DNA of 64,000 bases from Leptodontidium sp. MPI-SDFR-AT-0119 (GCA_020726505.1 JAHLEZ010000024.1:765023-829022), one strand, 5' to 3'. Numbered from the stretch's first letter, positions 11,900 to 24,772 are shown. The notes: generated by a model not told the origin, from the sequence alone. A program made the numbers and translations.

Positions 11900-14740
11900 C
11901 ATCGTTAATTACTAGACACTTCTACCGGAACGATTAATACATACCACTTGATTAAACCAGAAATACGTCGGCTTTATAGGCGTTTCGAACACCCTTCGGT
12001 AAAACGTCTTCAGTACCTACTAAATCAAGCTGACCATAAGTATGATTCGGAAATCATATTAAGGATTAAGGAAATGTGTAAGCATTACTAGAGGTATATA
12101 AACGCTCTATATAAGTTCCGTTTTAAGCTACAAGACAACGTCGACTTTAATTATATAGTTTACGTAGACATCGCGATGTTTAAAGAACGATATGCCCTCT
12201 ATATAGTAAATAAGGCAATAGGTTTTAATGCGGCGAAACTAATTCGAAAGGCCCCCGGTTCCGCTACGGCTCAGGCTACTTTTAACGTATTCAAGTTAAC
12301 ATAGATTAACACCTACTTAAGACCTCCAGATTTTGTCGTGTACGACTATAGTACTAATTTTAATTCTAAGGAGTTTCGAAGTGCACTTAGATTTATGGGT
12401 AATACCCCTAAGCTAGTACCTATTAAGGCACACCATTTAATTAGCAAAGTTGAGCAATATCACCGCCCACTACACTATGCTTATGAAATCGTTACAGAAG
12501 AGTACCCTGAGTTAAGCGACAAAGACTAATTATAAATAGTAGTAAAAGTAGTAAACGATACAACTAAACTTAACGGGCTCATTCTTATACTACTTGTTTT
12601 CGGCGTATACCCTAAAATAACAGAGTTAAACCCCCCAAATCCGTTAGTCGAGTAACGTGTAACTATAATTAAGAAAGTTATAAAAAAAGTACGGAAAATT
12701 TATACTACGCGCAAAGTTAATAATACGTTAGCTATACGAAACGGCCCCGAAACTACTTATATTTACGATCTCCACCTTAATAATTAAGTTCTAATATATC
12801 GAGAGGATAAAGGATAAACAGGACCTTACGATTTCTTGGGTATTAAGGGAGAATTATATAAAATTAATATAAGAAATAAGAGAATACGTACGTTCCGATC
12901 GACTATAGTTCGTCCCTTTAAAACAAATATTTTTAACGTTAAACGATAAAAAGAAAACTTACTAGAGGATATTTATAAGTAACATCTAAGATCCCTAATT
13001 AGAAACACTACTAAAACAGTACTAAATCTACCCTAAATCACTATCTAAATTCCATTTACGAAATACTTATTAAATTTACTAATTATTAATAACAATTACG
13101 ATACTAAAGTGTTTCTAACTAAGAAAAAGACGAGGGACCGAGAGCTATCTACTAAACTTCGCGCTAAAGGGAAGATTATAGCGCTTAAATTACTATTCTA
13201 ATAGTCCCGAAGAACAGAATACGAAGTACTTATTAAAAGGGGTGTTTTTATACCTATCTACAAAGACGACCTTAGAGTAAGAGGCCGCCGCATCTTTAAG
13301 TCAAGAATAATAAACGAGGTCAAAGGTAAGAAGACGTTAGCTTTATATAAGAAGTTAAGGCTAGTAATTTAATACTTTAATAATAAAGGGAAGAGAGAGA
13401 TTTTAATTTAATCTTCGATAATTTAACGATTTAACTAATAATTACTTATATTTTTAGCCGCTGCCGTCAAGTACTTAAATCGCCTCTGAAACTAGTCTGA
13501 ATCCTATTTGGCTATTAGGGACATTACTTAAGCTTACGTCCAGGCAGAAACAAGGCTTTTCTAGGACATTTTTACATAGCCACCGAAAGAGATCGTAGGA
13601 GATTTCCCTCTTAACATAATATTTATAATAATACTATTATTATACAATATACTTAAGTTCAGAAACTATTAGTTTAACACATACTACAAACATTATATAA
13701 AGAACCTATAAATAAAAACGTTAATATACGACCCATACTTACTAATTAACACTAAGGAAAGCCATGACTTTAAAGTCGTAGGAATATAAATAAATAATAC
13801 CTTAATTCTAGGAAATAAGGACTTCTTAGCAAGAGAGTAAAATAAGATTACTAAGGCCGGTTTTATAACGAAGCCGATACAAGTACTACTCCCTACTAAA
13901 ACTATTACGTTTAATAAATATACTATCTTTATAAATAGGGATAGCTTCTACATGTTTCAAAAGGGTTAGGGAATAAGGCTAAAGTTAGTCGACGCAAGAA
14001 AAAAGGATTATAAGAAGGCCTATAAAGAGTAACGAGCTCGTACGGCTTACCTTGCTATCATTTGTTAACTAAAAGTAACATTTGATTTTTTAGTCGCAGC
14101 ACAACATTAGGATTTGACGGAAGACGACGTTAAGGCCTTAAACTTACGTCTTAAATAGTAAATAAATAACTTAAAAAGGGGACTTTGATACGTACTAGTT
14201 AACTTACGGTCCGCGAAGGTCTACGTTTTTATAGACGATTCTTTTACTAATAATAAGGACCTAAGTTTATAGATAAGTTTCGTATTAGTAATCGGTGCCG
14301 AAACGGTAAGGAATGCGCAATTTACTTTAACTAGTAATATCGTATATACTAACTTAACGAAATACAAGAGAGTAACTCGTGTAATGCTCGCATCGGAGTT
14401 GTATGTTATAATAACTGGTATCGATATATTAATCTCCCTTAATACTACTATTAATATAATAACTAACAAGCTTAGCATCCCGCGTCTTCCTACTATTATT
14501 TACACGGATTCTTTATCCCTTTATAAGTATATTATCAAGCTCGGTACGACGAAAGAGAAGCGCCTAATAATTAATATTATAACTATTCGTTAATCATACG
14601 AGCGCAAAGAGTTAACAGAGGTTTAATAAATTAATAGCACTAACAATCCTGCCAACGCTATAACGAAGAGTGCTCTAAATAAGGCTCTTCGGGATTTTAT
14701 TAATACTAACATCCTCACTATTAAGATAGAGGGTTAAGTT
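11900..14740 (+). pseudogene. Copia B integrase, RT and RNase H remnant
   Basis: Plus-strand frames show an integrase with a zinc-binding start (HRRFGHPSVKRLQYLL, near 11975) and a core containing VYDYSTNFNSKEF and HHLISKVEQYHRPLHYAYE; 12338-12529 is still open. RT-like sequence follows from about 13140 (YDPYLLINTKESHDFKVVGI near 13730). RNase H then contains LASELYVIITGID, TIIYTDSLSLYKYI and LGTTKEKRLIINI (14384-14593 still open). These are signatures of a Ty1/Copia subclass common in Pezizomycotina. Stops and missense changes are RIP-like. Upstream, 9182-11890 should hold gag and protease but is too degraded to delimit. Confidence 0.85.
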
Positions 14741-16222
14741 TAATAGTCAACTAGAGTTAATTTAGACTAATAACAAAAGGGTTTTTTATACTCGTTGATT
14801 TTTTATATATTTCCTTATAACTCTTATTTATTAATTTATTACTTGTGATTATTTTTATATTTAATTAATTTGCGAAGTTAAAAACGCATTCGATTTGGTT
14901 TTAAACACCCTCTAATTTAAAGTACTAACGAGCGGCCTTACGACAATACTCTAATAAGAATAAATTACCGGTTTTACTATAAGGGGCTACTTCTATATAA
15001 TAGTATAAAGAAAGTGCCGCTACGAAGAACTTACTATAAAGTTAATCCGAAATAGGGCCGAATCCCTTACTTATAAATATCTAGAAGAAGTTCCTTGTCC
15101 TCTTCCTCCGCGCTATAGCGGCGACTTCGGCGGGGGCGCTTAATAAGAGGATCGTCCTTACCGCCGTTCTCTTTACCACGCTTAGTAGCGGTAGAGGAGA
15201 CGACAATGAGGAGCCGGTTTAAGACTAACATTATCTCTTATCGTATAAAGCGTTAATACTTAGGAGCCTTAATATTAAAAAGGAAAAAGGGAGTTAACTT
15301 ACTACTTACAAGCTAACTAAGCCAGCGATTTCCCGGCGTATAGCGCGCGTTTCCTTTAATAACGCTAGCGACAACTCCCTAATAGTTTTTAGTACGCTAA
15401 TAATAACGACTAATAATACTAAATCAATTAATTCAGCGGCAACAATAATAGCTTCTTTATCTTTCGCCTCGAGGGCGGCAACTAAACAAAGATACTCTTT
15501 AGCGATAAACTACAGAATCTATTATATATTAGTAACTATACATCCGAAGTACTTTCGGCAAAGATTCGGATATAATTTAGAATAAGGAAAAGAAATAAAA
15601 ATACTTACTAAGTTATACCGGGACTTCTTTTTTGCGTAATATACGCATTTCTTGCTCTTAAGATTATTAAAGGCGCATTTGTAAGATAAGTTCTTTACGA
15701 GAAAACGAACGCACTAAATGTAACATTTGTGGTATACGAGGTCGAGCGCTCTTATAAGTATAAGTGCAAGCACTGTTTTTAGTTAACACACTGTTTCCCC
15801 ACCAAACTATCTCCGAAGAGTATATTTACTTTTGGCTTATTTATTTAATTTAATATAGTCTTCTTAGAAATATTAGTTTTTAAGTTATATTAAGCGAATT
15901 CAGGGAGATCGGAAAGTAGTATACGTATAATAGTTATATGTGTATTTACTAAGGAGATTCTAAACCTTTAAGGGGAGGCGACACATATATATATCTATTA
16001 CGTTATATAATACTAAGGGTTCCTATTATTACTAATTCTCGCTTAACCTTACTACTACGTCTCGCCATATTCAGACCCCTTTCAAGACACTTTCGGGACT
16101 TTGTCAGATCGGGATCAGACGTTATTAAATACTCTATTATTTTATTTGTTATTTCTTATATATTACTAGTTATTTACTTTTACGTGTGTTAAAAATAGTT
16201 TTTCTAAAAGAAGTTTTGCCTA

Positions 16223-16477
16223 TATTAGTCCACAAGTCCTTACATAGTTATACTTCAGTTTAGAAAGGGAGTGCGGGTTAAAGTCAGGGGTTAGAGCTTA
16301 GCCGGACTGTTTTCAGTGGAGATTCGGTGGGGTTTCGTAGTATATAGTCTAGCTCTCCTCGCACTCTCTTAAAATATACACAGATTTTGAACTATATATT
16401 TATTACTTTGTCGCTATACTCGCATTAAAATATATTCACACATGCGGCGTAGTACATGAACCGGTACTGCACCGACA
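16223..16477 (+). repeat. 3' LTR of Copia B (255 bp)
   Basis: Same length as 8927-9181, ending CACCGACA and followed by gtctt. The two copies differ mainly by C/T and G/A changes. Confidence 0.92.
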
Positions 16478-16482
16478 GTCTT

Positions 16483-19400
16483 AGTTAATTCCCTAAAATC
16501 GTCTTGTTCTTTTTAAGACATATATTAATTAGGTATAAGCCTATAAAAAAGCTAATTAATTTCGGATTAAAGATTATTGTGCTTAATTAAGGTATACTCG
16601 TTAGAGTCTATACCCCTGAGGTTTAAGTCACCCCCGAGATTAAAGTTACTCTTTTAGGAGTGCGTTTCTTTAAAGATAGTAGTAAGCGTTATAAATACTC
16701 TATTACCTTTACCTCCTTTACGTAGTCTCCCTCTTTTTCTTGTGCTTCTTACTAGCTTTTCTCGAGTACTTAAAGTTTTAGATTAAGCCGTGGCGGCCTT
16801 AACCTTTATTTAAGAACGTGTTATTACTCTCGTTTATCCTCGTACGTTTAATTAAGCTCTTAACACTTTAGTCTGAGAGCGCGTCACTACTTTTAATAAC
16901 GAATCCGAGGTTTTAAGAGCTTATGCTTAAGAAGTTAATTACTTTAGACTTTTATCTACAACTTCTTAAGTTACTTAATTAGAGTTTTCAGTTAGTTCCT
17001 TTAATGTTTCTTTTAGTAGTAGTGACTTTACTCGCGGGTAATCCGCTTCTAAAGTAAATGATAGTATTTGAATCTCGAGTCTAGAAGCTCGAGACGGACC
17101 TTTAGCTTAGTCCTATAGTACATTCGACGCCCGATCTATGAGTTACATATTCTTATTTAGACGTGATCCCTCTAAGTCTTGTTTTATGCCTAGCGTAAGC
17201 CTTAAGTCGTACGCACTCGACCTCTACTCCCTGCCCTTTATTAGTACTTTAACTAGTGTATCGTCTAGTATAGGAGTGGCTTTAGGAGTTAGAAGTCCCG
17301 TTATAATGCTTAGTTCTTTAATATCCTTTACCCCCGAGTTTTGACTCTCTAAAGTAATAGTTAATCCCTTAATAGGCTCAGAAAGTAATATTAGAGCGCT
17401 TTCAACTATAGCTATCGCTTCCTCGACAGTCTTATTACTTATAATGTTCTCTAGGATTCTGGCCTAGTTTACGACTAATTTATCTTCATCGATAAGATCG
17501 CAAATTAATTAAGCTTCTTTAACTATAATTATTACTTCTTCTTAACTTGACTTGTAAAATAGGTCTTTATTAAAGTGTACGTTACGCGTGACGATAATTT
17601 AGTCGAGACGTAATACTTAAATCTAATAGATATTAGAAGTATAGAAACTTATTAAGTATTTAATATACGTATACGTATTTACTTTAAACGCTCTTTTCTT
17701 TTACCCTTTCGCTCGTTCTATTATTAATAAATATACTTTGCACCTGAAGACGTAAATCTTATTCCAATTTAGTCTAAGATCTATAATAAGCTTCGCAACG
17801 AGCGCCGGATTATACTATCGAAAGTAGTTACGAAACCACTGATCTAGTGTTTCTAGTAGTAACTACTAATTATTCACGCGCCTAGGGCTCCTGTTATATA
17901 AGTAAATGCCTCCTAGTACGTATTCGATAACTAGTTCCGCGGGGAGATTTATTAAAAGCCTCATTTTAATTCCCTTATTAATTACTTCTTGGCTAGCCCT
18001 TTCGGCGCCGCTATTTAACTTATAAGTTAAGGTAGGTGAAAGCTTAAGTTCAATTCCAAGCTTCTTAGCCTAGTTCTTATATCTCGTGAACTTGCGAATA
18101 ATAATAATTACCTTTTCTTAGTCGTATTTTAGTTTATATATTAAGAGTCTAAACTGCTTACGAACCTAGCGTTTAAAGCTCTCGATACATTCGAAGACTA
18201 TATTATACTCCTTGTTTTAGAGAGTATAACCCACGAGTAGTCCACTATACTTATCTTTAAGCAAAAGGAGCCAAGAGTTATTCCTAAATCTAATTAAATA
18301 ATCAAAGAGATCCTAAGTAACTCTCTAAAATAGTCTAAGTAATCGTCTCTCGATTAGGCGTCTAGAGATTACTTAAAATACGTGGGTTAAAGCGCAATAC
18401 TTATACTTGATTCTCCCCACTACCTTAATAATCCTGACATTCTTGGCTAAGCTTGTTAGCTTTCTTAAAGTATTTGGCCCTAAGTATCTAAAGCGTAAAT
18501 ACTAACACATTTCCGTATTTATTCTTAGTTTCTTATGTTCTCGCGATAGTTTATAGAGTTTATTAATACTTTGTTTAAGCGTTAGAAACATTATAATACT
18601 TATAACACTAAAAGAGATCTCACGGGAGTTTGACGAATAGTTAGAAAGCTCGTTAAATTCAAAGAATATAAGGTTTTACTTACGAATTAACTGTTATATA
18701 ATTAAGTAGTCTCTTATAAGATCGTTTTCCTCCTTCTAGCGTAAAGTACAATCTATTCTATAGTACTAAAGCCCACTATTATAAAGACGAGCTTCAAAGA
18801 TAATATTAATATAAAATCCTTTTATAATAGTAACATTGTAGAGGGTTAAATTAAATAATTTACTATCTAAGTTCTTAAGAGACTCCTTTATGACGCGAAT
18901 TCCGCGTCTTATAATTAGAAGTTAAGAGCTTCTACACTTTATAATGTCCTTTAATTTAGACTTAATAAATAATCTTAGCTCTAAGAGTAAACGATCGTTG
19001 ACTAGATTAGTTATATTATAGCTATTAAGAAGAGTGCTCGACGACAAGGGGTAGGCTAAGTCTTATATAGAGTAAACACTAGGTTAGTAATCCTTTATAA
19101 GGCTTAGAACGATCATTACTTATGTTTGCGTGCCGCTCTTCGCCCCTTTATTTAAGATATTTCTAGGGAATATAAACTTACTTTTGCCCTTATTACCAGC
19201 GCTTTTAATAGCGTCCTTAGTAGCTTAAAGTATTAGTTTGTCTAATCTAATCTAGTCTCACAGTCCCTTCTATTTACTACTAGTAAAGCGCTATCAGATT
19301 TACTTTATTATGGCGTCATCTATCGGAGGATTTAGTCTAATATTTCTATTAAGGTCTTTTATATAGACCTTCTTATAAATAGTAAGTTAAAGTCAAGTGC

Positions 19401-20737
19401 AATTTAAAGGGCTCTATCTATAAGTCCGATCATTTTAGCAAGGGCATGACTTCTTAGGGGATTTCCCTTTTAAAAGTTTACGAGCGTCCTTATTACTTTC
19501 TGACGTCGCTCTATTATTAGACAATCGTTTATTAAGAGTGGCGAAGTGTCTATAACTTCAGGTTTTATAGCTTAATAAAAGAGCTTAGTACTAAGGACTT
19601 AATTTATTAGCGTAAAAGAATCGAGCTAACTAATTAATAATATAAGAAGGGGGAAGACTAAGGGTCTCGTACTCTTAAATTTTCTCACTTTAGTACTTTA
19701 CTTACGAGTAATTAAAGTTCCTTGCCGTAACTAAGAAGTCAACTATACTGATCGTTCCTTTTACGTCTATTACCTTATATAACTAAGCTTTCTAAATAAG
19801 CTCTTAATAAGACATAATTTATATACGAGGGTTACTTTTTCCCTTAGTCTTAAGGGATTCCTAGTAGTCGTTTCGTGTTTAAGTTTGAATCGACATTTCC
19901 GTTTAATAAAGTACCTCCTTAAGAGAGTAAAAGATCACTTGAATATTCATGCGCTTTTCTTGCACTACTCGAGCTGCTACAATACTAAAGAATTACTTCG
20001 CCATACTCCTCTCGATTTAGTCGTAAAGTTTAAAGTAATTAGAAGCTCGGGACTGCCAAATTACACTTTAGAGGACGTGCTCTTTGGCCTTAGCTTCTAC
20101 TTACTCCCGAAGTAACTTAGGGGTTATAGGGTCAGGCCTTATTAGTAACGCTAAGAGCGGTTTAAACATTTTAGAGTTCCCCCTTATATTAAGAGTTAAA
20201 GGCGTAAACGTTTAATTGCCTCCGCCCTCAGAACCTGGGCTAATAGTAATTGTACTACTTGCTGCGATACTCGAGGATCTAAGAGCTCTCCTGGCGTTTC
20301 CTAGAATTACTACTTAATTATTTATTGCCTAAGTCTTAAGTTGTTTTCTATAAGTATATATAAAGATCTAGTAGTCTATATTGTTTTTAGTATTAGCTTC
20401 CTCCACGAGCTCTTTAGTAGTTAGAGGAGTAGTGTTAAAGATTTCGGATAAAGACACAGTATCTTTTCTATTAAGGTCGACGTATAGCTAAAGTCTAAGT
20501 ATGTTTACTATAAGCGTAAAGTACACAAACTATACTAGCTAATCTTCTAGTTTATTACATAAGATCTTAGACGATAAGAGCCTAGTGAGTTCGTTAATAC
20601 TTGTGAAAGACATATCGAATAATCGATGTGTAATTATGGAATTAAAGGTAGAGGTTAAATAATCGTAGAACTTATTAACTAAAAGTTCTTTTACGAATAC
20701 GCCGTGTAACTTAAATAAGACAAGTGTAGCTCTTAAC
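16483..20737 (-). pseudogene. Outer Copia element: gag-protease-integrase part
   Basis: The minus-strand translation shows an integrase core. WLLLLKDKYSG lies near 18230-18300, GAERASQEVINKGIKMR near 17960-18045, and YLYNRSPRR after that, followed by a C-terminal part toward 16500. The region toward 20700 should be gag and protease but is heavily mutated. Order and strand fit the RT/RNase H pieces at 8447-8926 and 1-914, so all three are one element read from 20931 leftward. Plus-strand open frames at 17138-17344 and 19885-20115 are antisense shadows. Confidence 0.8.
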
Positions 20738-20931
20738 TGTCGTGCAGAAGACGAGCATTAACTCAGGGGTTTAAAAGATTCTACGATCAGATGAAGTTCT
20801 AGAAAGTGTGTTTAAAGATTAATTGAATTAAGTGTTGTCCTCTTAAAGAGAGGAGCTGGAGACTGGGTTTATATACCTAGAGTGCTTACGCAAGTATGCA
20901 CTAGACCAAAGAACTGCGCTAGTGCGCGACA
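20738..20931 (-). repeat. 5' LTR of the outer Copia element, edge of the AT block
   Basis: A 194-bp segment starting TGTCGTGCAGAAG and ending GTGCGCGACA (inverted TGTCG...CGACA termini). Its start resembles Copia A but the body differs. On the minus strand the base after it begins GTTAAGAGC, a plausible RIP- or drift-altered form of the GTTATGAGC half-tRNA primer site. Its mate lies outside the window, so LTR status rests on termini, position and the adjacent minus-strand polyprotein. The expected target duplication copy here would be gattc (20932-20936). Confidence 0.7.
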
Positions 20932-22271
20932 GATTCGAAATTGACTATTAATATAAAAGCTAAAATAATCCAGAAAATAATATGAATAGGCTTGAATTAT
21001 TAGTTTATAAGTCAAGGAATGAAATACATTAATAATATAGCTTATTAAGTATTATATTACTAAAAACGCTAAATTTTAATTATAAATAACTCTTGTTATT
21101 ATTACGGTTTTCGTGGGGATTTATCGGTTATCTGCGGTATTACTGTTAGGCCCAATAAGTCCAAATTAGTCAATTTAATCATGGTTAAATTGATTAATAC
21201 TTGATTTGATTTGATTAAGTGATTCTAATCAAATCAAATCAAATCATTTCTCACGCTGATCCTCCTTACGAGAATGGAAGTATTGCTCCTCACTTTCTGC
21301 AACTGGGTACTCATACCTACCAACGGTCGAAACAAAAAGAAATAGCTACAGAACCTCTACTCCATACAGCCGAAGGCAACCTTTCGTACCCAGTCCTTTG
21401 ATGACAAGATTGAAGTCTGCAAAGTGATATTTATACTACAGCTAGTTTCTCCCACAGTTTAATAATTCGTTGCGATACATGGTTTGTGAATCCTAAAGGT
21501 GCGTTTCTTGGAGATATGGTTCATTCACCTCATCCTTCATAACCTCACTTGTCTCTCTGACAAAATCCGAGAATTGGCCTCAATTGTTATGCCTTAAGCA
21601 CCCGAATATAAAGCCACCCTCAAGCCCCCCCTCCAGAGAAAAAACCTCGTAACAAATCTGGAACGACGGAGACGAAAAAAGTATGTGCAGGTAAGCTTCA
21701 AGTTATTTCTCAATGCCGTAGGGTTTCCCAAAGAACAACCGTGTCCAGGAAGTTATGTTCTAGTCTCATAAGATATCATAAGTTCTTTCAAAATTATAAA
21801 TGCGTTGATATGTATGATTGCCCTTTATACGGCAGCAAAAATACTTTCAACAGCAAAAAGTAAATACGGCAATAATTCATTTCGACGAATACAAGACTGG
21901 ATGACTTCAAACGAAGTTTGACAAGATTCACGTTTAATTTTCATTCCACAACCCTCTTCAAGTTTCCAATCTCCAGAATTTTACCAAAGTCGCATGTTCT
22001 CTTTATTGGTAAAATTGCGAAACCAGTATGTCTTATAAGCATGCCGTCTTCACATACATCTTTTCGCGAACGCCTGGCAGAATTTCAAGAGATTTTAATG
22101 TATAAATATCGCTCCCTGGCTGCTTCGACGAGACCATTCGCAACATGAAGAAGGAGGAAGGTTTGTGTTACAGGTTTAAGTCACGAGTGTTCAAAGTTCC
22201 AACAATACACCTAAATAACTCCGGGATCAAAAATTCTGAATTGAAAGCGAACAGTGCGACCAGCACATCAC
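20932..22271. other. Intergenic region, island left flank
   Basis: No supported gene. The first 200 bp are still AT-rich; composition becomes normal after about 21110. It holds a 17-bp perfect inverted repeat (21201-21217 / 21226-21242). Open frames at 21219-21401 and 21918-22148 show no recognisable domain and are treated as chance. The downstream end is the 3' side of the ArgRS-like gene. Confidence 0.6.
21201..21242. repeat. 17-bp perfect inverted repeat made of TTGAT/ATCAA units
   Basis: The left arm is TTGATTTGATTTGATTA (21201-21217), the right arm is its exact reverse complement (21226-21242), and the loop is 8 nt. It could be a hairpin end of a small DNA transposon remnant. No matching partner or target duplication was found. 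Confidence 0.7.
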
Positions 22272-24276
22272 TCATTGACTAATAGGAGTAACCCCAAGCA
22301 GCTTCAAACCATTCTCCAACACCTGTCGAACATTCTCGTACAGAACAACACGAGCTAGATGTTTCAATGCAGCAGAGGAGCTTTCCCCCTTGCCTTCTCC
22401 CTTTTCAGACTCATCAATTGCAAGACACTCACTCAATTCATCGATAACTCGGAATATGTAAGAAAGAATGATGCCAGGGTCCAATTTTTCGAAAGATGAT
22501 TGGGTGGCGACTGGGTATCTGGCTATCAATCGGAGGAGATCGGAGTAAGGAGGTTGTGAGAGTGAGCTGTAGTCGAGATCGGGAATTTCTTCTGCACTTG
22601 GGTATGACCCGACGCCGGCAATTTCGGTGCATAATTTTGCATAGCAAAGTTGAAGGTTTGTGCCCGAACCCATATCGCCTGTTGGTGAGGCCAAGAGGTT
22701 GAAGTCCAGGTTGTTGCTGTCGCCCTTCTTCAAAGAGAGCTGGTGGAGGATCAGAGAGTTTATGCCCAGCGTCGGTGCAACTGTGTCTCGGTTTTCAATC
22801 TGATACTCATCCGGGTCCAGGTTCATTGCCTCGCGCATATGATTTTCGCATTGATCGAGGATGTCGCCCAGCAGTTGGACACCCCCTGGGTGAAGTACAG
22901 GACTATTTGATTTGTTAAAGGTGATATGTTGCAGTTTGCTCGCGACATCGCCACGACCCATGAGCTCAACAGCTTTGAAAACTTGTCGAAAATGCACGTC
23001 TTGTTCGCAAACGACATACACCATCTTGTCGAAATCGTGGGTTTTGAGTCGGTCGAAGACCGTCGCAATGTCTCTCAGCAGGTACGTCGTGGAGCCGTGT
23101 CGATCTCGTATAGCTGCGGTACCTAGCCTCGTGCCATGCTTGTCAAAGTCGATAACCCATGCCCCATCTTTCTCTTCCCAAAGATCCTTCTCTTTCAATA
23201 TCGACTCGACATGGGCGATTGCTTCTGGATCAAGACTAACTCGAGACTCGCCAGAATACTCATCGTACTTGATCGAAAGCTTTGAAAAAGTCTCGGTGTA
23301 ATACTCGATACTGATAGCTCGGATCTTCTCCCACAAAGCCATCGCCACTGGCTCGCTATCTTCCATTTGCTTGAAGGTTGCGTCCCGTTTTGCTACTAAG
23401 CCTTGGGTCTCAAGAGCCGATATGTCTTGCCCATCTTGTAGAGCCTTCTTTCTCGCCTCATGCTCCGGCTGAATCTCATCTTCCATCTTAGCATACAGCT
23501 CGTGTATATATCGAAACAGGTCTGTCTGCTCATTAAGATTCTCTTCTGAACTGTATTTCTGCCAACCCATTCCGAGCAAACCGAGGTTCTTACCCCAATC
23601 TCCTAAGTAGTTTATCCTAACCACAGAATAGCCCATTGCTTCATGAATGTTAGACACATATGCACCAAGAATCGAGCTTCTCAAGTGGTCGATGGTAAAT
23701 GGTCTTGCAATATTCGGCCGCGCGAACTCGACAATGACCTTTTTATTTCCAGATTCGGGTTGGTCTTGCAAGCCAAGAGCTGGAAACTTGCCATACGTAG
23801 CCTTCCGGTCGCTGACATAGGGAAGTAGGAGACGTGGAGCGTTTTTGGTGGAGAAAAGGGCACGAATGTGGACGCTATCAGGGAAAGGTGCCGCAAAGAG
23901 GGGATGAGGTGGAAACTGCCAAAGAATTATGTTAGATTTTGGACGACCGTCTAGAGTGGTTGTCTGTAACAAAAATAAGAACTTGACTGACGGTTTTCAC
24001 AAGCTCGAATGCAAGCTCTTTGGGCTTTATGCCATCAAGTTTCAGCTTTGGTAAAACAATATCCAAATCTCCATCTTCAATTGTCTTTGAAAGCTGAATT
24101 GAATTGTAGATAACATCCGGATCACACTCGACAAGCGCCTGCAAGCTCTCTGCGAGATATGAATGGTAGATATCAAGAGGGTTGTTCAGAGTATCTGCTT
24201 TCGCAAAAGTCTGGAGAGGCTCGAGCCCGATTTGCGCTACAAAGGCTTGCAGGCCAGGAAGTGAGGAGGTTGCCAT
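22272..24276 (-). CDS. Arginyl-tRNA synthetase-like protein, signature motifs replaced
   Basis: Two exons: 24276-23992 (95 codons) and 23915-22272. They are joined across a 76-nt intron (GTCAGT donor, CTAAC branch site at 23931-23935, CAG acceptor) that keeps the frame, giving 642 aa, the usual length for fungal ArgRS. The N-terminal tRNA-binding (Arg_S add) domain is followed by the class I core and a DALR-type C-terminal domain ending LKLLGVTPISQ. Core landmarks include VEFARPNIARPF, NYLGDWGKNLGLL and YDEYSGESRVS. Where ArgRS normally has HAGHLRST, this protein has TIDHLRSS (residues 169-172), so HxGH is lost except the last His. The KMSKS-loop position reads VLHPGG (about 436-440) instead of MSTRKG. 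The GDTGPYLQYAH region is altered to GDMGSGTNLQLCYAK. Family knowledge ties these motifs to ATP binding and aminoacyl-adenylate formation. I therefore infer a paralogue that may not charge tRNA. It lacks stops, so it appears maintained or only recently freed from constraint. Confidence 0.9.
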
Positions 24277-24772
24277 CGGAAACTATCCAGGTGAGGCTTC
24301 ACATTGGAAGGACCGAGGTGGGAAGGCTGAGTTTGGGCTGGAGTTCGTTTTCTACTTGTGGGGAAAGATGGTTGCTCAGGTCGGGTCGGGTCAGTCATGC
24401 ACCAATGTATGCATGGTGCGCTGGCACATTATCGTAAATGAGGCTGTTGGATCGTTGGGCATGAATGCAAGGCAAACCACACCACCTGTTTGAATGGTAT
24501 TTTGAATACCGAGAAATAACTCCTTGTTGGATATGAGGCGGTTTGAGCACCGAATAATCCTGGTTTCCGCAGATGAGCAAACTGTCCATGGGGTTGGGTG
24601 GGCGGAAACCTGCAATCACAACCACGTTGGCTGTATGAATGCCAAAAGCTTCAAAGCTTTCCAGCAAATGTATTATGCGAACGGAGAACCGACAAAAATG
24701 GCCAATACGGATAATTTCCAGAGCAATCAATTCGCAAGTAGTAAGCCGCACGAAACCAACTCTGTCCAAAGT
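24277..24772. other. Intergenic region between ArgRS-like and CorA-like genes
   Basis: A 496-bp spacer between two minus-strand genes: the 3' side of the CorA-like gene and the presumed promoter of the ArgRS-like gene. Overlapping open frames on both strands (for example 24395-24769 minus, 24524-24928 plus) have no recognisable domain and are not called. I see no clear TATA or operator. Confidence 0.5.

Larger units (their letters stand above)
8927..16477 (+). mobile_element. Complete Ty1/Copia LTR retrotransposon B, RIP-mutated
   Basis: A 7551-bp element with two 255-bp LTRs flanked by the perfect target duplication gtctt (8922-8926 and 16478-16482). The LTRs end CACCGACA; the ancestral start TGTTAGTCC is mutated to TATTGGTCC and TATTAGTCC. 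The minus-strand copy at 38474-46011 shares the LTR family and the protein motifs. Integrase precedes RT/RNase H, so this is Copia and not Gypsy. It sits in the outer Copia element, 480 bp from Copia A. Confidence 0.95.

Noticed and set aside
14221..14478. Hydrophobic minus-strand frame (and its plus-strand twin at 40433-40717)
   Set aside because: Its recurrence in Copia B and C is explained by both being antisense to the same RNase H segment.
8927..16477. Initial impression of a Gypsy element from LTR size
   Set aside because: Integrase lies upstream of RT/RNase H and the motifs are Ty1/Copia type.
22272..24276. ArgRS-like gene as an arginine cyclodipeptide synthase
   Set aside because: The protein aligns with ArgRS from its N-terminal tRNA-binding domain to its anticodon-binding domain, and no biosynthetic cluster genes surround it.
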